Shown here piece after piece: positions 54,101 to 64,000 of a stretch of DNA of 64,000 nt. The DNA is from Taenia hydatigena (taxonomy: Eukaryota > Platyhelminthes > Cestoda > Cyclophyllidea > Taeniidae), in assembly GCA_036345935.2 (NCBI GenBank), contig JADWOT020000004.1:937087-1001086 (forward strand), given 5' to 3'. The notes beneath the pieces were generated by a model, which had not been told where the DNA came from, did not search any database, and saw only the letters and a list, made by a program, of their open reading frames with translations. Position numbers and translations under genes: made by a program. Position 1 is the stretch's first letter. Every line of letters starts with the position of its first letter.

Positions 54101-57100
54101 AACAAACAAAGTACTACATTAACAATCCCCTTTTGATGGCTGTAATTACCCCACTTTTCCTCACGCCCATCCCCCTTGGACAATAAATAGGGAGACCTTT
54201 GGTCTTTTACGGTTAGTTTTGATTGTCCTACAGAGCATTTACAGGAAATCATAACCACGCAAGGTGTTGGAGGGAGGATATACTACTTACTAACGTACAC
54301 GAGGCAGGGAGGCCACTAGCTTGAGCCAAAGAATCTGTCGCACAGGGCGAAGCGAAAGTACACCCTTCACCAAGGAATTGGAGGGGCTTCGTAGCTGTAC
54401 ATTCGACATAAACAAAATAAACTACTACTCCAGTTATGCTCTTAATAGTATATGAGTTGTTTATGGATGAAAAATTACGAAATCTATGGTCATGCTAAGC
54501 AACAATTTTGTGAACAACTGAAAAGAGCTTAAGAGATTTGCACAGGCCTTGAAATTATTAAACGAGCAAACTGAAGTCGTCTTTGTTATCTCAAGACGAT
54601 CTTGGTTGTAAATTTTCCACGATTTTCTCTTTAGTTTTTAAGGTAGTAACGGAAAAACTCTCTTCTACCGAGGGTAGTTTACCTTCTCTCGGCAAAAGTA
54701 GTAAGCGCTGATGTCGTTTTGACGGCTATTTTCTTGTGCAGCCTTGAAAGGTCGGCCATCTTTACTTGCCTCTTAATTAACTAATCTCTTTATGTGCCGT
54801 ATGGCTCCCAAGTTGCCCTTGGAAGTGGTGGAATACCTGAATTCTCTCCAAAATATCCAGCAACTTTAATTGCTGAACCCTCACTTTCTTTTTCGCTCTT
54901 AATAATCCAGCTGAACGCGGATTGATGGCCTTCATCCGCTCCTCGCTGGGAGGCGGCAATACCACCTGCTGCTTCAACTACATTACCAACGGATCCCGAT
55001 GGAAGGGCTCGGGTTGTCGATTGATGATGCTTCGTGAGTCCGCCTTTTCTCTCTCCCTCTCTCGAGACACATGGATGTGCTTAAGGAATTGCCAACAGTT
55101 AGCATGGACCTGTTGAACCAAATACTTGTTAGTAAACCGCCTTACAAGGCATTTAGCAGTTTAAAAAGCTCAAATTATTGAAAGCTAGAAAAGTGCCAAC
55201 CTCATGATAAACAATTTCAAACTTTTGTTGAATGAACACGTGGGATAAAAGTAGTTGAAATCCGGTTTCATGGTCAAAGAGGAGGAAGAAGGCAGCTAAG
55301 TCGTAGACAGCACGCCAATAGTAGTCATTAGACTAACAATTCAATAACGCTGTTTCCACGACATTCACCCTAATTCCTTCCCGCCTCCCAAACCCTCCGA
55401 CACCGATAGTAGATGGGACCTTAGTCTTAGTCGCTTAACCTTAATCATCGCCCATGACAAGCATTGAAGGGTTTCACCTAGCCTTCACCCAAAGTCCTGC
55501 CCACCCAGATCGAAAGCCATTGGGGCGAAAATCACATCCGTTCCTCATGAATTTAAGTGCCTACGCTTTGTTAACCTAATAATAATGGACTATTCATCGG
55601 GAATCAGCAAAGTGACAATAGTCTGGGGGAAAAAATGCTCGATTGACATCACCATGGTTGCATGTTTGGAGCGTGCATTTCAAGGAGGGATTCTCATGTG
55701 AAGAGAGATTTTCGAATAGCCATTCGTCTGTTCGCATTTCTCCATTATGCATTAACCTGGCAATTGGTGTCAGTACAGACGGATTCGTGGATGCTCTCCT
55801 TCGAATACGCTGAGGTCACTGCACTCCTTCCCCAAATTTTTTTTTACTTCTACCTTCTTTTCACCGCCTAAATTTGGATCATTTCGAGACTATGACCTCT
55901 AAGCAGGACTTAGTGTCTCTTGAGAAAAAGATTACCTTGAGCCCCTACTGTTATAATGAACAACTTCTTACTTTTCTGATTTACGAGACTTAGACTTCGA
56001 TTCAGCACTTAGAAGATCCCGACTTCAAAAGTTCAGTTTAAAGGTAAATTTTCTAGACGTCTCCACCTAATCATTTGAAAGGCTTGAAAGTTATCTTTCT
56101 CATCCTTTCTTGGACTTAAAATTTAGCACACAATGGAAAAATGCTTTTTCCTCCCTTCTGTCAATCACTACTTCCTTTCAGATTGAATTTTTTATTGAGA
56201 TGGCAGCTGTCTCTTCCATGGAGTGACAGACCTAACGCGGAAGCCTAAAGTTACTAATTCGCTAGACAATGCACTCATTGACATGATCAATTTAAGGCCT
56301 TTTTTCCTCTTACGGTTCTTCAATCAAAAAATAAGAAAGGGACAGTTCGGCTTTTTGTCTCGATTTAGAAAAAGTCTCTTTTTAAGCCACATAAAATCAA
56401 AATCGTTTGAAACGCCGTCTTACGTTGTTGGTCTACCGCGTCACCAATGCAGTACCACCCACAGTCCACCAATTTCTGTTTAATTTTCTAATAGAATTTC
56501 CATTCCATTGAGGTATGTATGACTTTACTTCAGGATTAAACTTGCGTATGATGACCTCACTTGCCGCATTGGCATTTCGGTTGTACGTTTGTAGGATCAT
56601 AGCAAACTGATGTCTAGCATCGTCGAGGAGGAACACTTTTCCTCCTCAGTCTGTGGGCTCTCATACCATAGGGTGCCAATTACGTTCGACGTTTGTCTGC
56701 TCCAAGGCCGTCTAAGCTCGTCTGTGAAGCACCGTGTTTAAGGAGATAATCCATTGTTTCCCATGCAGAGCTATCTGCATTAAGTGGTGAGTTGGCGATC
56801 CTCCTAGGCACCTATTTGATCACTCGCCTTCTCTTGTACTGTGCCCAAACGACTCGCCTTAGTCTCCCGAAGACCTCTTTGAATTTGTGTGGATACGCTG
56901 CAGAAAGGATTTTAATAGTGTTGTTTTCGTCTCCTAAATGTCAATTAGTAGTGACCTCATCAGACGGATATAAGTCGTAGCCTCTACTTCTGATTAGGTC
57001 AGGAAGACTAGGGCTGGTCAGAGGACCAAAAGAAGGTCTTAAAAGCTCACAAGGCACAACTTCATGCCTTAGGTCGTTGCTAAACTTAGCCATAAAAAGA

Positions 57101-60100
57101 TGCTTCACAAAATCTAGGGATATGAGAGAGTGGATGGGGAGGAGCAGTGGTAATAACATTTACTTGGCGTTATATAACCAACGAGACTGACTGTAAATAC
57201 GTAGCTAGTACAAGAAAGGAGGTGTATAAGGCAAGGTCTTGTGCTCTTGACTCCTAGCCGTGGAAGTAGCAGCGGATCCGTGGAAGAAGTGTAAGTCTAG
57301 GTCATCTTAAAAACACGTAAAAAATAAATCCACTCGCTTTAGAAACCAAATTTTTAAGAATATTAGAAAAAATTATTTTCTTACACTTTAGTTCTCTATT
57401 TTGTGCACCCCGTTTTTCTGCTACTTGTGGGGCAGGAAATTGCAAACTTCGAGAATAAGACCCCTCCTTTGAGACTGAGAGTTTAAAATTTGATAGGCTT
57501 TAAAGACGCCTCGTCAATCCAACCAGCCATTAAATGGGAAGAAAGTATATTGCGATGGTTATTCCCATCAAAATAGCATGCTTTGCGGGCGATGGTATTA
57601 CAAGATGGTCCATGCTGCCTGCGTTAAGTTGACTCTAATAAAACGAGCAAAAGAGAAAGTCGGATATAGGCCTAACCAAATGGTTCAGGCTGACCAAATG
57701 AAGGGCTTATTTGAGGCAAATCCCTGGAGTACAAATATAATGCCACTGCATTGCTTATTTTTCCCCATTTGTTCTATTTATACATAGGTATATTTAGCAA
57801 GCCTAAAGGTACTGAGGATCCAGAGCCGGTCATTGCACCTCTCAGTCCTTCTACAAGTGAACAATCGTAAATAGCACCCGGATAATTGCTTCTAAATTAT
57901 TCAAGCGATTTGTGGTTCCTCCACAACTAACCCGTAGCCGTGAATGATTAAGTTAGAGCACAAGCCCAGTCAAGTTAACTGCCCAGAGTGCTTCACATTC
58001 GTCACTTTTTTTATTAAATCGGCTAGAAAAGTTTGCCATACTTTGTTGCTATCGTTTCTGCATTTCTTCAGCTCTTTAATACTTAAATTTATTGTTTTCA
58101 ATCTAGTAATTCATTAGCAAAGTATTTTTTGGTTAAAGTGTCTTATTTGGATTGTTCTGCTCTATAAAACAATAAAGCTTATTTCAAAATAAATTGCTGA
58201 AAGGTTTTCCTTTCTAAATTTAGACATTTTAGTCTCAACCCCTTAGCGCTGATGTTACTTCTTTGAAGAAGCGACTGTTTCATCGAAAGCTTAAACAAAC
58301 TGTGAAGTTAAATTAATTAAATTCCCCTTTCCCATTTACCGCTATGGTGAGAATACTAGTCCCTTGATTTAATTAAATTTGCCGAAACATTTTTACCCTC
58401 TCGACGACTTTACAAGAAAATCTTGAAGTTTGATGTAACAAAACTTCCCCTTGTTATGCTGAGCAGTTTACATCTTATTAAGCCCTATTCTAATCATTGC
58501 TCAAATGTAGTAACTTCATTTTTTAAAGAATGCACTTAGTCTTAAAGAAAACTTTTAACTCTACATGGGACCACTTGAGTTTTTAAAATGTGTGCACCTC
58601 CGCGCCTGTAGCGGACCTACCTTTCTTATGTGTTCCCTAAATTTATAAACACACACTGCATCGCAAAGAGACCTCCCTAAAAGCGAAAGAACACATTATA
58701 TTTAAGTATGTTGTGGGTATTTTTAGCAAACAGAAAGGAATTGAAGCTGCTAACATGACCCAGAGGTCACCTCACTCTGCGAAGGCCATATGGGCACTCA
58801 GATGGCCGTGACCCTAACCCTACACCCACACTTTCCATTATTAAGCAGATACGTGTAAAGGGATTTCTTCGCGAAGATTATTTGCGGATTCGTGCTGTGT
58901 CCCAGCTCATCCCTGAAGTCACGCATGAGCACCATCAGTGCATAGAGGGCCTGGAAAAGAGAAGTGAAGGAAGTACTTCCCGCCGAGGCTCAGCTATTCG
59001 CTTGGTGCTGCTTGATCGCAACCATGTCACTCTTTATCGCGCTGGGGCTCTCTCTCCTTATAGCAGAACATACGACAAATTTCCTCGGAATGAAAAATAG
59101 CTCAAAAGGCATCAATTAGAAAAAAGTTAAGCTTATTTTTAGTCATGACTTTAACCCTACCAATTGATAATTCTAAAATTTTAGAGCACAATCATGTGTG
59201 AAAACCTCAGTACCTAATCATAATGATGAGCTTTGCTTTAAGGACGCATAATGTGCTTCCGATGGACTTTGTAGGAATGCAAAACAACCTGATCGCTTGT
59301 ACGATCATCGTCTTCCTATGCATCATCGCCTCCATGGTGATAGGCGCCATCAGCGTCCTCGCACGCATGGTTCCCGCCGCTCTGGTCAACGCCTTTCTCT
59401 ACCTTACAGCCTGCAAGTTCTACTTCTTCGTTTCTTCTCAATTGTCTGCCAATTGGGGAGTTTTAAATTTTCTGATCACTTGCATAATTTTCTATAAAGC
59501 CTCACCCTTTATGATGATATTTTTATACTAGAGCTGAGGCTGAAGATCCTTGTAGTCTCAAGTTTATGACGCTGTGTCTGGGAATCTCACAATGACTTTG
59601 GAGACTCTCAGCGACATTAATGATGGCTATCTCGGTGGCCGACTAATTTGATTTATGGAATCGTTGAAAGAGGGAGGAAGGGAGGGAGGTGGAAGGGTAG
59701 AAGTAACTTCAAAAAGAGCCTCCTCTTTCCCTGCCTAAAATTGGGAACTCATATGACTTCCCTCTCAAATACGCCTAAATAAGTTGATTTTAATACTGAT
59801 AATATTTTCAGGTTAAAATAGCATTTAGGATTACTTACTCTATTCAAAATCATTGATTTCAAATTCTATAGGAAGCTTCTCCAGCTCTTCAATCAAGCTT
59901 GCTAAGAATCATGAGGCAGACAGGCATGAAACCCTTCAAGGGGCGTCAATATCGTTGACCCGTATGAGTGAGCTAACTGGCGGAGACACAGGGTGTGTCC
60001 ATCTCGTGCATCGCAGTGAATACTGACATGCCATAAGTTAGGATGAGTTCATCCTCCCGCTATACTTGATTGAAGTGATTTTACCGCTCTACCCGCAGAA

Positions 60101-62634
60101 CTCATGCCTAGAGGGCTCTGTCGTGATGGGCTCTGATTGATTGGACGCAAGCTGTGCCACATTAACCAAGTTCTCTGATGTCTATCACGCAAAGCTCATC
60201 TTTGCTTTTAGAGTTAAGGTAGTTAGAATATACTCTGGTCGGTGAAGCGATTACATCTAGAGGTTACATTCGTTGTTAGGGTAAAACCGGAGGTTAAATC
60301 TACCACGCTCTAGTGAATTGTTGGTTTTCGTGTCTGTTACGAGTAAAGAAAGACACGCCAACGCCGCCAACAGTTTTGCCATGTTTCCGTTTTCCCTCTT
60401 CATTCTACTCTCTGGTTTGAGAAGATTTAATGGCAGATAACTTTGTTTAGTTTCGCAGCGTAAAATAATGCACGCGTGCTACTATTTTGAGACATTCGAG
60501 CTCACTTTCGCCTTGAATACTGGTAAATTCCTTTTTAGCACGAAATGGTTCATTCTGCACGGGTGGCGCCTAAGTGGTGTAGTCAAGCAAACGTTATACA
60601 GCTAAGCAAAAAACATCTCGTCTGAGCAGCAACAGCCAAACTTCTTCGCCGATTCTGACAACAAATACGTCGACTGCCTCAAAGTTGACTCCATAGGAGA
60701 TAACTTATAGCCCCTGTAGCCTGTTTAGGGATAAAATTTGTTTATCTTGGAAAATCTCATGCCTGCACTTCCTATCTCATCCCCTTCTCCGTAGTACGAG
60801 AACGAAAAAATGCAAATACGCAGAAGGATTTGACTTGTCAGATAGAGTTGGTCTCATCAAGCCAATTTCCACTATTTCATTCCAGAATTTTAAGAGCAAT
60901 GATTGCCAACATAATTACATCATTCGTAATTTTCTTATGTTTTTTATAATGCACATTTCCCCTCTCTAAAAGATTTCTAAGTCCTAAAGACCTAAATTAT
61001 AAGCCGTGGCTTTTGATTTGCTTTTGCTCTTTTTATTTAGCAGGATATCTGTATTGTGAATTAAGATAGTCTGAAAAGAAGAAGTATAAATTTAAAATAT
61101 TGCGCAGACAGATCAGACTTGGGGCTTATTTGCATCCGTGGTGTCAAATAAAAGGGAAATGGAAATTCATGACAAAGTGTGCCCTGGAGGAGGTTAGTGC
61201 CAAAAGAAAAATAATTCACCTCTTACACACCACACCTATATTTACTTTAAAGAACTCTAGACCGACAGGTCCGATTGAAAGGTCACCAAGGACACCTCGG
61301 TGGCCATTCGAGATGATCTGGTCAATCAAAACAAAGGAAGCCGAAATTTCTAAGCCTTATGTAAAAAGCGGCATGAAATTTTACAATGCTTTGGTTAAAA
61401 CAAGGTGAATTTTGCTAAAGATTTTTTTATTTTATTTTTATTTTAGGTGTGTTCATAATATTTGCAAACTGCATTGAGCACATCAAAGTGAATCACATCC
61501 AATCAAAATGGGGACCCTGCTACCCAATTGTCAGTCTTCCCCCCGATGTAAGTTTGTCTTTAGCCTCTTTAGTCTGGATGGTGGGCTTCTTTGAAGGCCT
61601 GACAAGGCGAAATTCGCGGCCAGTAACCCGTCAAAGTGTTTAGACAGCATTTTTAGAAGATGCGTGCGGTAGCTGAACTAAATCTGCATACAGTGCTTAA
61701 ACAATAATGTTTTGTGGATGGATAATTCATAAGGAATGTTGGTATATTTTTACACTGAAGATCTATGTGTCACAAATAATCGAAATGAATCCAATTTGGC
61801 ACGTCATTGTTGCAGTTCAGCATTGTGCAAATTTAGCGTTATAACGCGTTTTGATAGCCCAACGACTGCGGTGTGATGAGTGCCAGCGACTGGGTTTTGT
61901 TTCGTTGTTCATAAAGCCAACAAAGCTCTCATTGATTACCCTCCAGACGGTATACCTCTCACCAAGTTCACATGGACTCGCGGTCCACACTGGCCCATAC
62001 AAAAGACTTTGCTTGACCCAGGTCTCATATCTCAAAAAGTCATTAAACTCATTCGTGAGAAAGCATGCATTCTGCTTGGGATGGGAAAGAAGAAGATGGG
62101 GAGATGGTGGGAAGGGAGGGAGAAGGAAATGCCACTACGCCTCCTTGGTTAAGCCTTTATATTTTTGCAAGTTACAGTGATGGCATTTTCTTTGTATTAT
62201 TCAGTCACATGCAACGTAAGCCTGACAGGCAGAAAATGAACATGCGTGAACATGCTTACACCACATATATTACACTCAAATAAATGGAGAGATTAATAGG
62301 ACTGTTAGGACCTTTACCCTATTAAGACTTTATCGCCTTAACGCACTGTAAATAACGAGCACTAACCGCGGCTCCAAACCAAATGCTGTTCCAGTGCTGC
62401 ACCTTTTAATCGGTGCATTTTAAGATTGTAGCTGACCTCAGCACCTGTCTTACTCGTTATTTTTTTCCTCCGTGTAATATTTTCAAGCTCTACGATCCCA
62501 CTCTGATTCGTGTGCAGTACGGTTGGTCAGTGTACGTGAACTGGATCGTAGTTGGGGTCTTTGTGGCTTCCGCCTCTGTTTGGTTTGTGCTGAAACAATT
62601 TCTCTACGTGGAGACTGCTAAAGCCATGATCTGA
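44651..62634 (+). CDS. four-pass membrane protein, copy B
   Basis: Paralogue of the gene at 21851-35930 with identical exon lengths: 44651-45173, 54911-55033, 59275-59412, 61447-61547 and 62488-62634; 343 residues, stop TGA. Same predicted layout: basic N tail, first helix about 55-75, Cys-rich glycosylatable loop, helices about 219-243, 249-270 and 308-331, with YGWSVYVNW before the last. Replacements against copy A are mostly conservative within helices (for example V/I, L/V, M/L), and all loop cysteines are kept; Cys in the fourth helix is Ser here. The sequon NTT replaces NNT. Intron 3 also starts with GCAAGT. The open frame and conservative changes suggest it is functional rather than a pseudogene. 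Introns 1 and 2 are 9.7 and 4.2 kb, intron 1 holding a CCT tract and a TRIM-like element. Family assignment to the claudin-like superfamily is tentative. Confidence 0.8.
48670..49400 (+). repeat. dispersed repeat family member
   Basis: Partner of about 26.3-27.0 kb: GAGAGCCTTCTACACCCC, AAACAAAAGCCAATTTTCTTC, CTCCACTACTTTTCTCACC and CCAAAATGAATGAAAGTGAG occur in the same order. Confidence 0.5.
50483..50642 (+). repeat. CCT trinucleotide tract, about 160 bp
   Basis: A nearly pure (CCT)n run, all pyrimidine on the plus strand, with two or three interruptions in phase. It lies in intron 1 of copy B. The poly-proline/poly-serine reading frame across it is a by-product of the repeat. Confidence 0.95.
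50820..51030 (-). repeat. dispersed repeat fragment, inverse orientation
   Basis: Read on the minus strand it contains GCAGCACACAATGCACCAGA, a GGAAGACG block and CCACCATGTAAACTGACGGC, matching the copies at 18590 and 41455. Confidence 0.55.
51590..51770 (+). repeat. dispersed repeat family member
   Basis: GATGTCGGTTGAAGCAGAC, TGTGACGCCATGATTGAAG and GGTGTAACGGTGGTAG match the copy at about 27.6-27.75 kb. The offset of 24.0 kb fits the segmental duplication. Confidence 0.55.
53291..54118 (+). mobile_element. TRIM-like LTR element
   Basis: Two direct repeats of about 150 bp flank about 520 bp without a transposase or polymerase frame. Repeat 1 (53291-53447) starts TGTTGCGTCCC; repeat 2 (about 53965-54118) ends GTACTACA. 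Both share a TATATATATTCAAC stretch, GGAAATAAGCTGCT, CACCTCTGTGACC and CAAACAA...AAAGTACT. Repeat 2 lacks about 40 nt of the 5' end. The total size of about 0.83 kb and lack of coding capacity fit terminal-repeat retrotransposons in miniature. There is no counterpart at the aligned place in unit 1 (about 29.1-29.4 kb). Confidence 0.6.
58655..58815 (+). mobile_element. decayed LTR-like fragment
   Basis: Weak but ordered match to 33398-33575: GACCTCCCTAAAAGCGAAAG, GAATTGAAGCTGCTAACATG and a GGCCATATGG block. The position fits the duplication partner of that fragment. Confidence 0.4.
59413..61446 (+). other. GC-AG intron 3 of copy B
   Basis: Donor T|GCAAGT and acceptor TTATTTTAG, the same non-canonical donor and phase as copy A. 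It is 2.0 kb against 0.44 kb in copy A. I see no exon within it. Confidence 0.8.
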
Positions 62635-64000
62635 TCTGACTTCTGCTCCCATACCCTCAACTTTAACCCCTTTCCTCCTTCTCCCTATCTGTCCCACGCT
62701 TCGAGAAATCAATTTTGCTCCCAACTTTTCTAGTTATTTATCTATGCAATTATGTGACTCCACATTTATGTGCCTACCCATTTCTATCTCCGGCTTGCAT
62801 CCATATCTATTCGTATGGAAAGGAAAAAGAAACCATTTAAATAACTAGCCTTTAAAATCCTCATGCTAAAAGGATTTGTTTCTTTTTTAGGCTTTCAAAA
62901 CAAAGTAAAAGAATGTGACACTAAAGTTTACTACTTATCGATTGTGGGTTGAATTCAATGCTTACTGAATTGCCATTTAAGAAGTAGTAAAGTCAATTTT
63001 GATACACTTTCGACCGCAGTACATCGTTGGCTTTAAGATCTTTTAGGTCTGAAACGACACTTACTCTTACCACCTTGACTGCGTGAGTAAAGCGAAAAAT
63101 AACAGTTTGCTATTGTTAACTAGTCCATTATATATGACAGCGAAGTCATAAGCCCTTTAGTAGTGGAGGCAAAAAGGATAAAAGTCAGAAAAAGGGGTCG
63201 AACAAGACAATGCACAAAGGATAACAAAAGAGAGGATAATGATGGCTGTGTTGAAATCATCACGTAATTGGGAAAGCATGCAGAGCTAAGAAGTTGGTCG
63301 CTTAATCACGCACTCCTACATAAATTCAGTCATTATTGTTCTAAAGGCCGCGCAATCAAAGCAGCATTAGTAGCGACAGAAAGGTGGTAGACGTCATTCT
63401 GCTGGCGACTCAGACGTTTTTTGGTACTCAAGGCGCTCTTATCTAATCTATGGGTGTGCGTACTAGTCTCTTAGACTATTGCTAACTATCTCTTTGCTCT
63501 AACAAACAATACTTACTGCCACTACCTAATGATTTGCTTTTAACTTAATGGAACAAATATCTACAATTAAGTGCATCATTTCCTTGGTACGGAATTGGCA
63601 TTTTAATAGCCCTACTTATTAAACTTAAGTAGCATCTCATATCACTCTATTTAAATGCAACGATGTCTTATTTTGCCCGAAAGGGAACGCTTTTTTTTCA
63701 AAATTAAGTCAATTAAAGGAATCTATGAGTAGATCCATTACTTTTCCATACCCTTGTGTGATTTGTTTGTGAATGACACATCCAGCATTGCCAGCATTTC
63801 ACTATCCGCGGCTTAGTCGACATTTTGGCGCTTTGAAGCCATAGCTAAGTCTACATCAGTTTATCGTGCCTCGGTGGCATAAATAGCGCAAAAATAAAGC
63901 ATTGATGATCTTGTCGAGTGAATCTCTATGCAAAAAGTGTCTGCCATGATTAGATTAAATACGCGGATACCCGTTTATGTGATAGGGGAGTCTGACAAGT
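62635..64000. other. 3' flank of copy B, then unannotated sequence
   Basis: Up to about 62995 it aligns with the 3' flank of copy A. From there to the end I see no gene, RNA or repeat that I can support. Confidence 0.5.

Larger units (their letters stand above)
36300..63000 (+). repeat. tandem segmental duplication, unit 2
   Basis: Carries the YRDC pseudogene and membrane protein copy B, with the same orientation and order as unit 1. The offset to unit 1 drifts from about 23.7 kb at YRDC to 22.8 kb at exon 1, 25.1 kb at exon 2 and 26.7 kb at exons 4-5, showing many indels. One step, between about 53.1 and 54.5 kb, is largely explained by a TRIM-like insertion. Confidence 0.85.

Noticed and set aside
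61851..62180. Two overlapping plus-strand frames in intron 4 of copy B
   Set aside because: They look partly coding, but no acceptor/donor pair links them to neighbours, copy A has no counterpart, and exons 4 and 5 already join in phase.

Overview
The window is metazoan nuclear DNA. The genes are split by spliceosomal introns that range from a few tens of bases to several kilobases, and they match conserved animal families (calcipressin, BRX1, syntaxin-5, YRDC). The very short introns beside long ones, the low gene density and the retroelement remnants suggest a parasitic flatworm, probably a tapeworm. That assignment is an inference; nothing in the sequence proves the genus. All exon maps were built by eye from reading frame, splice consensus and protein family resemblance.

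Left third (about 2.0-14.2 kb). Three housekeeping genes lie head to tail on the minus strand: a calcineurin regulator (RCAN/calcipressin, 1978-5285), the 60S ribosome-assembly factor BRX1 (5806-6996) and the Golgi t-SNARE syntaxin-5 (8014-11600). A fourth gene, YRDC (threonylcarbamoyl-AMP synthase for tRNA t6A, 12565-14165), runs divergently on the plus strand. They have unrelated jobs and share no pathway.

Right two thirds (about 12.4-63.0 kb). This is a decayed but collinear tandem segmental duplication. Unit 1 (about 12.4-36.25 kb) holds the intact YRDC gene and a five-exon, 343-residue, four-pass membrane protein gene (copy A, 21851-35930). Unit 2 (about 36.3-63.0 kb) holds a wrecked YRDC pseudogene and copy B of the membrane protein gene (44651-62634). 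The order of genes, dispersed repeats and spacer landmarks is kept, and matching points lie 22.4-26.7 kb apart. Both copies of the membrane protein are open, have identical exon lengths and share a GC-AG intron. Exon 1 is almost identical between the copies while exons 3-5 have clearly diverged, which points to gene conversion.

The spacers and giant introns contain a TRIM-like LTR element present only in unit 2, single LTR-like fragments, members of an older dispersed repeat family, a recurrent GTCAC...GTGAC palindrome and a 160-bp CCT tract. No tRNA, rRNA or CRISPR was seen. The 63.0-64.0 kb end shows nothing recognisable.
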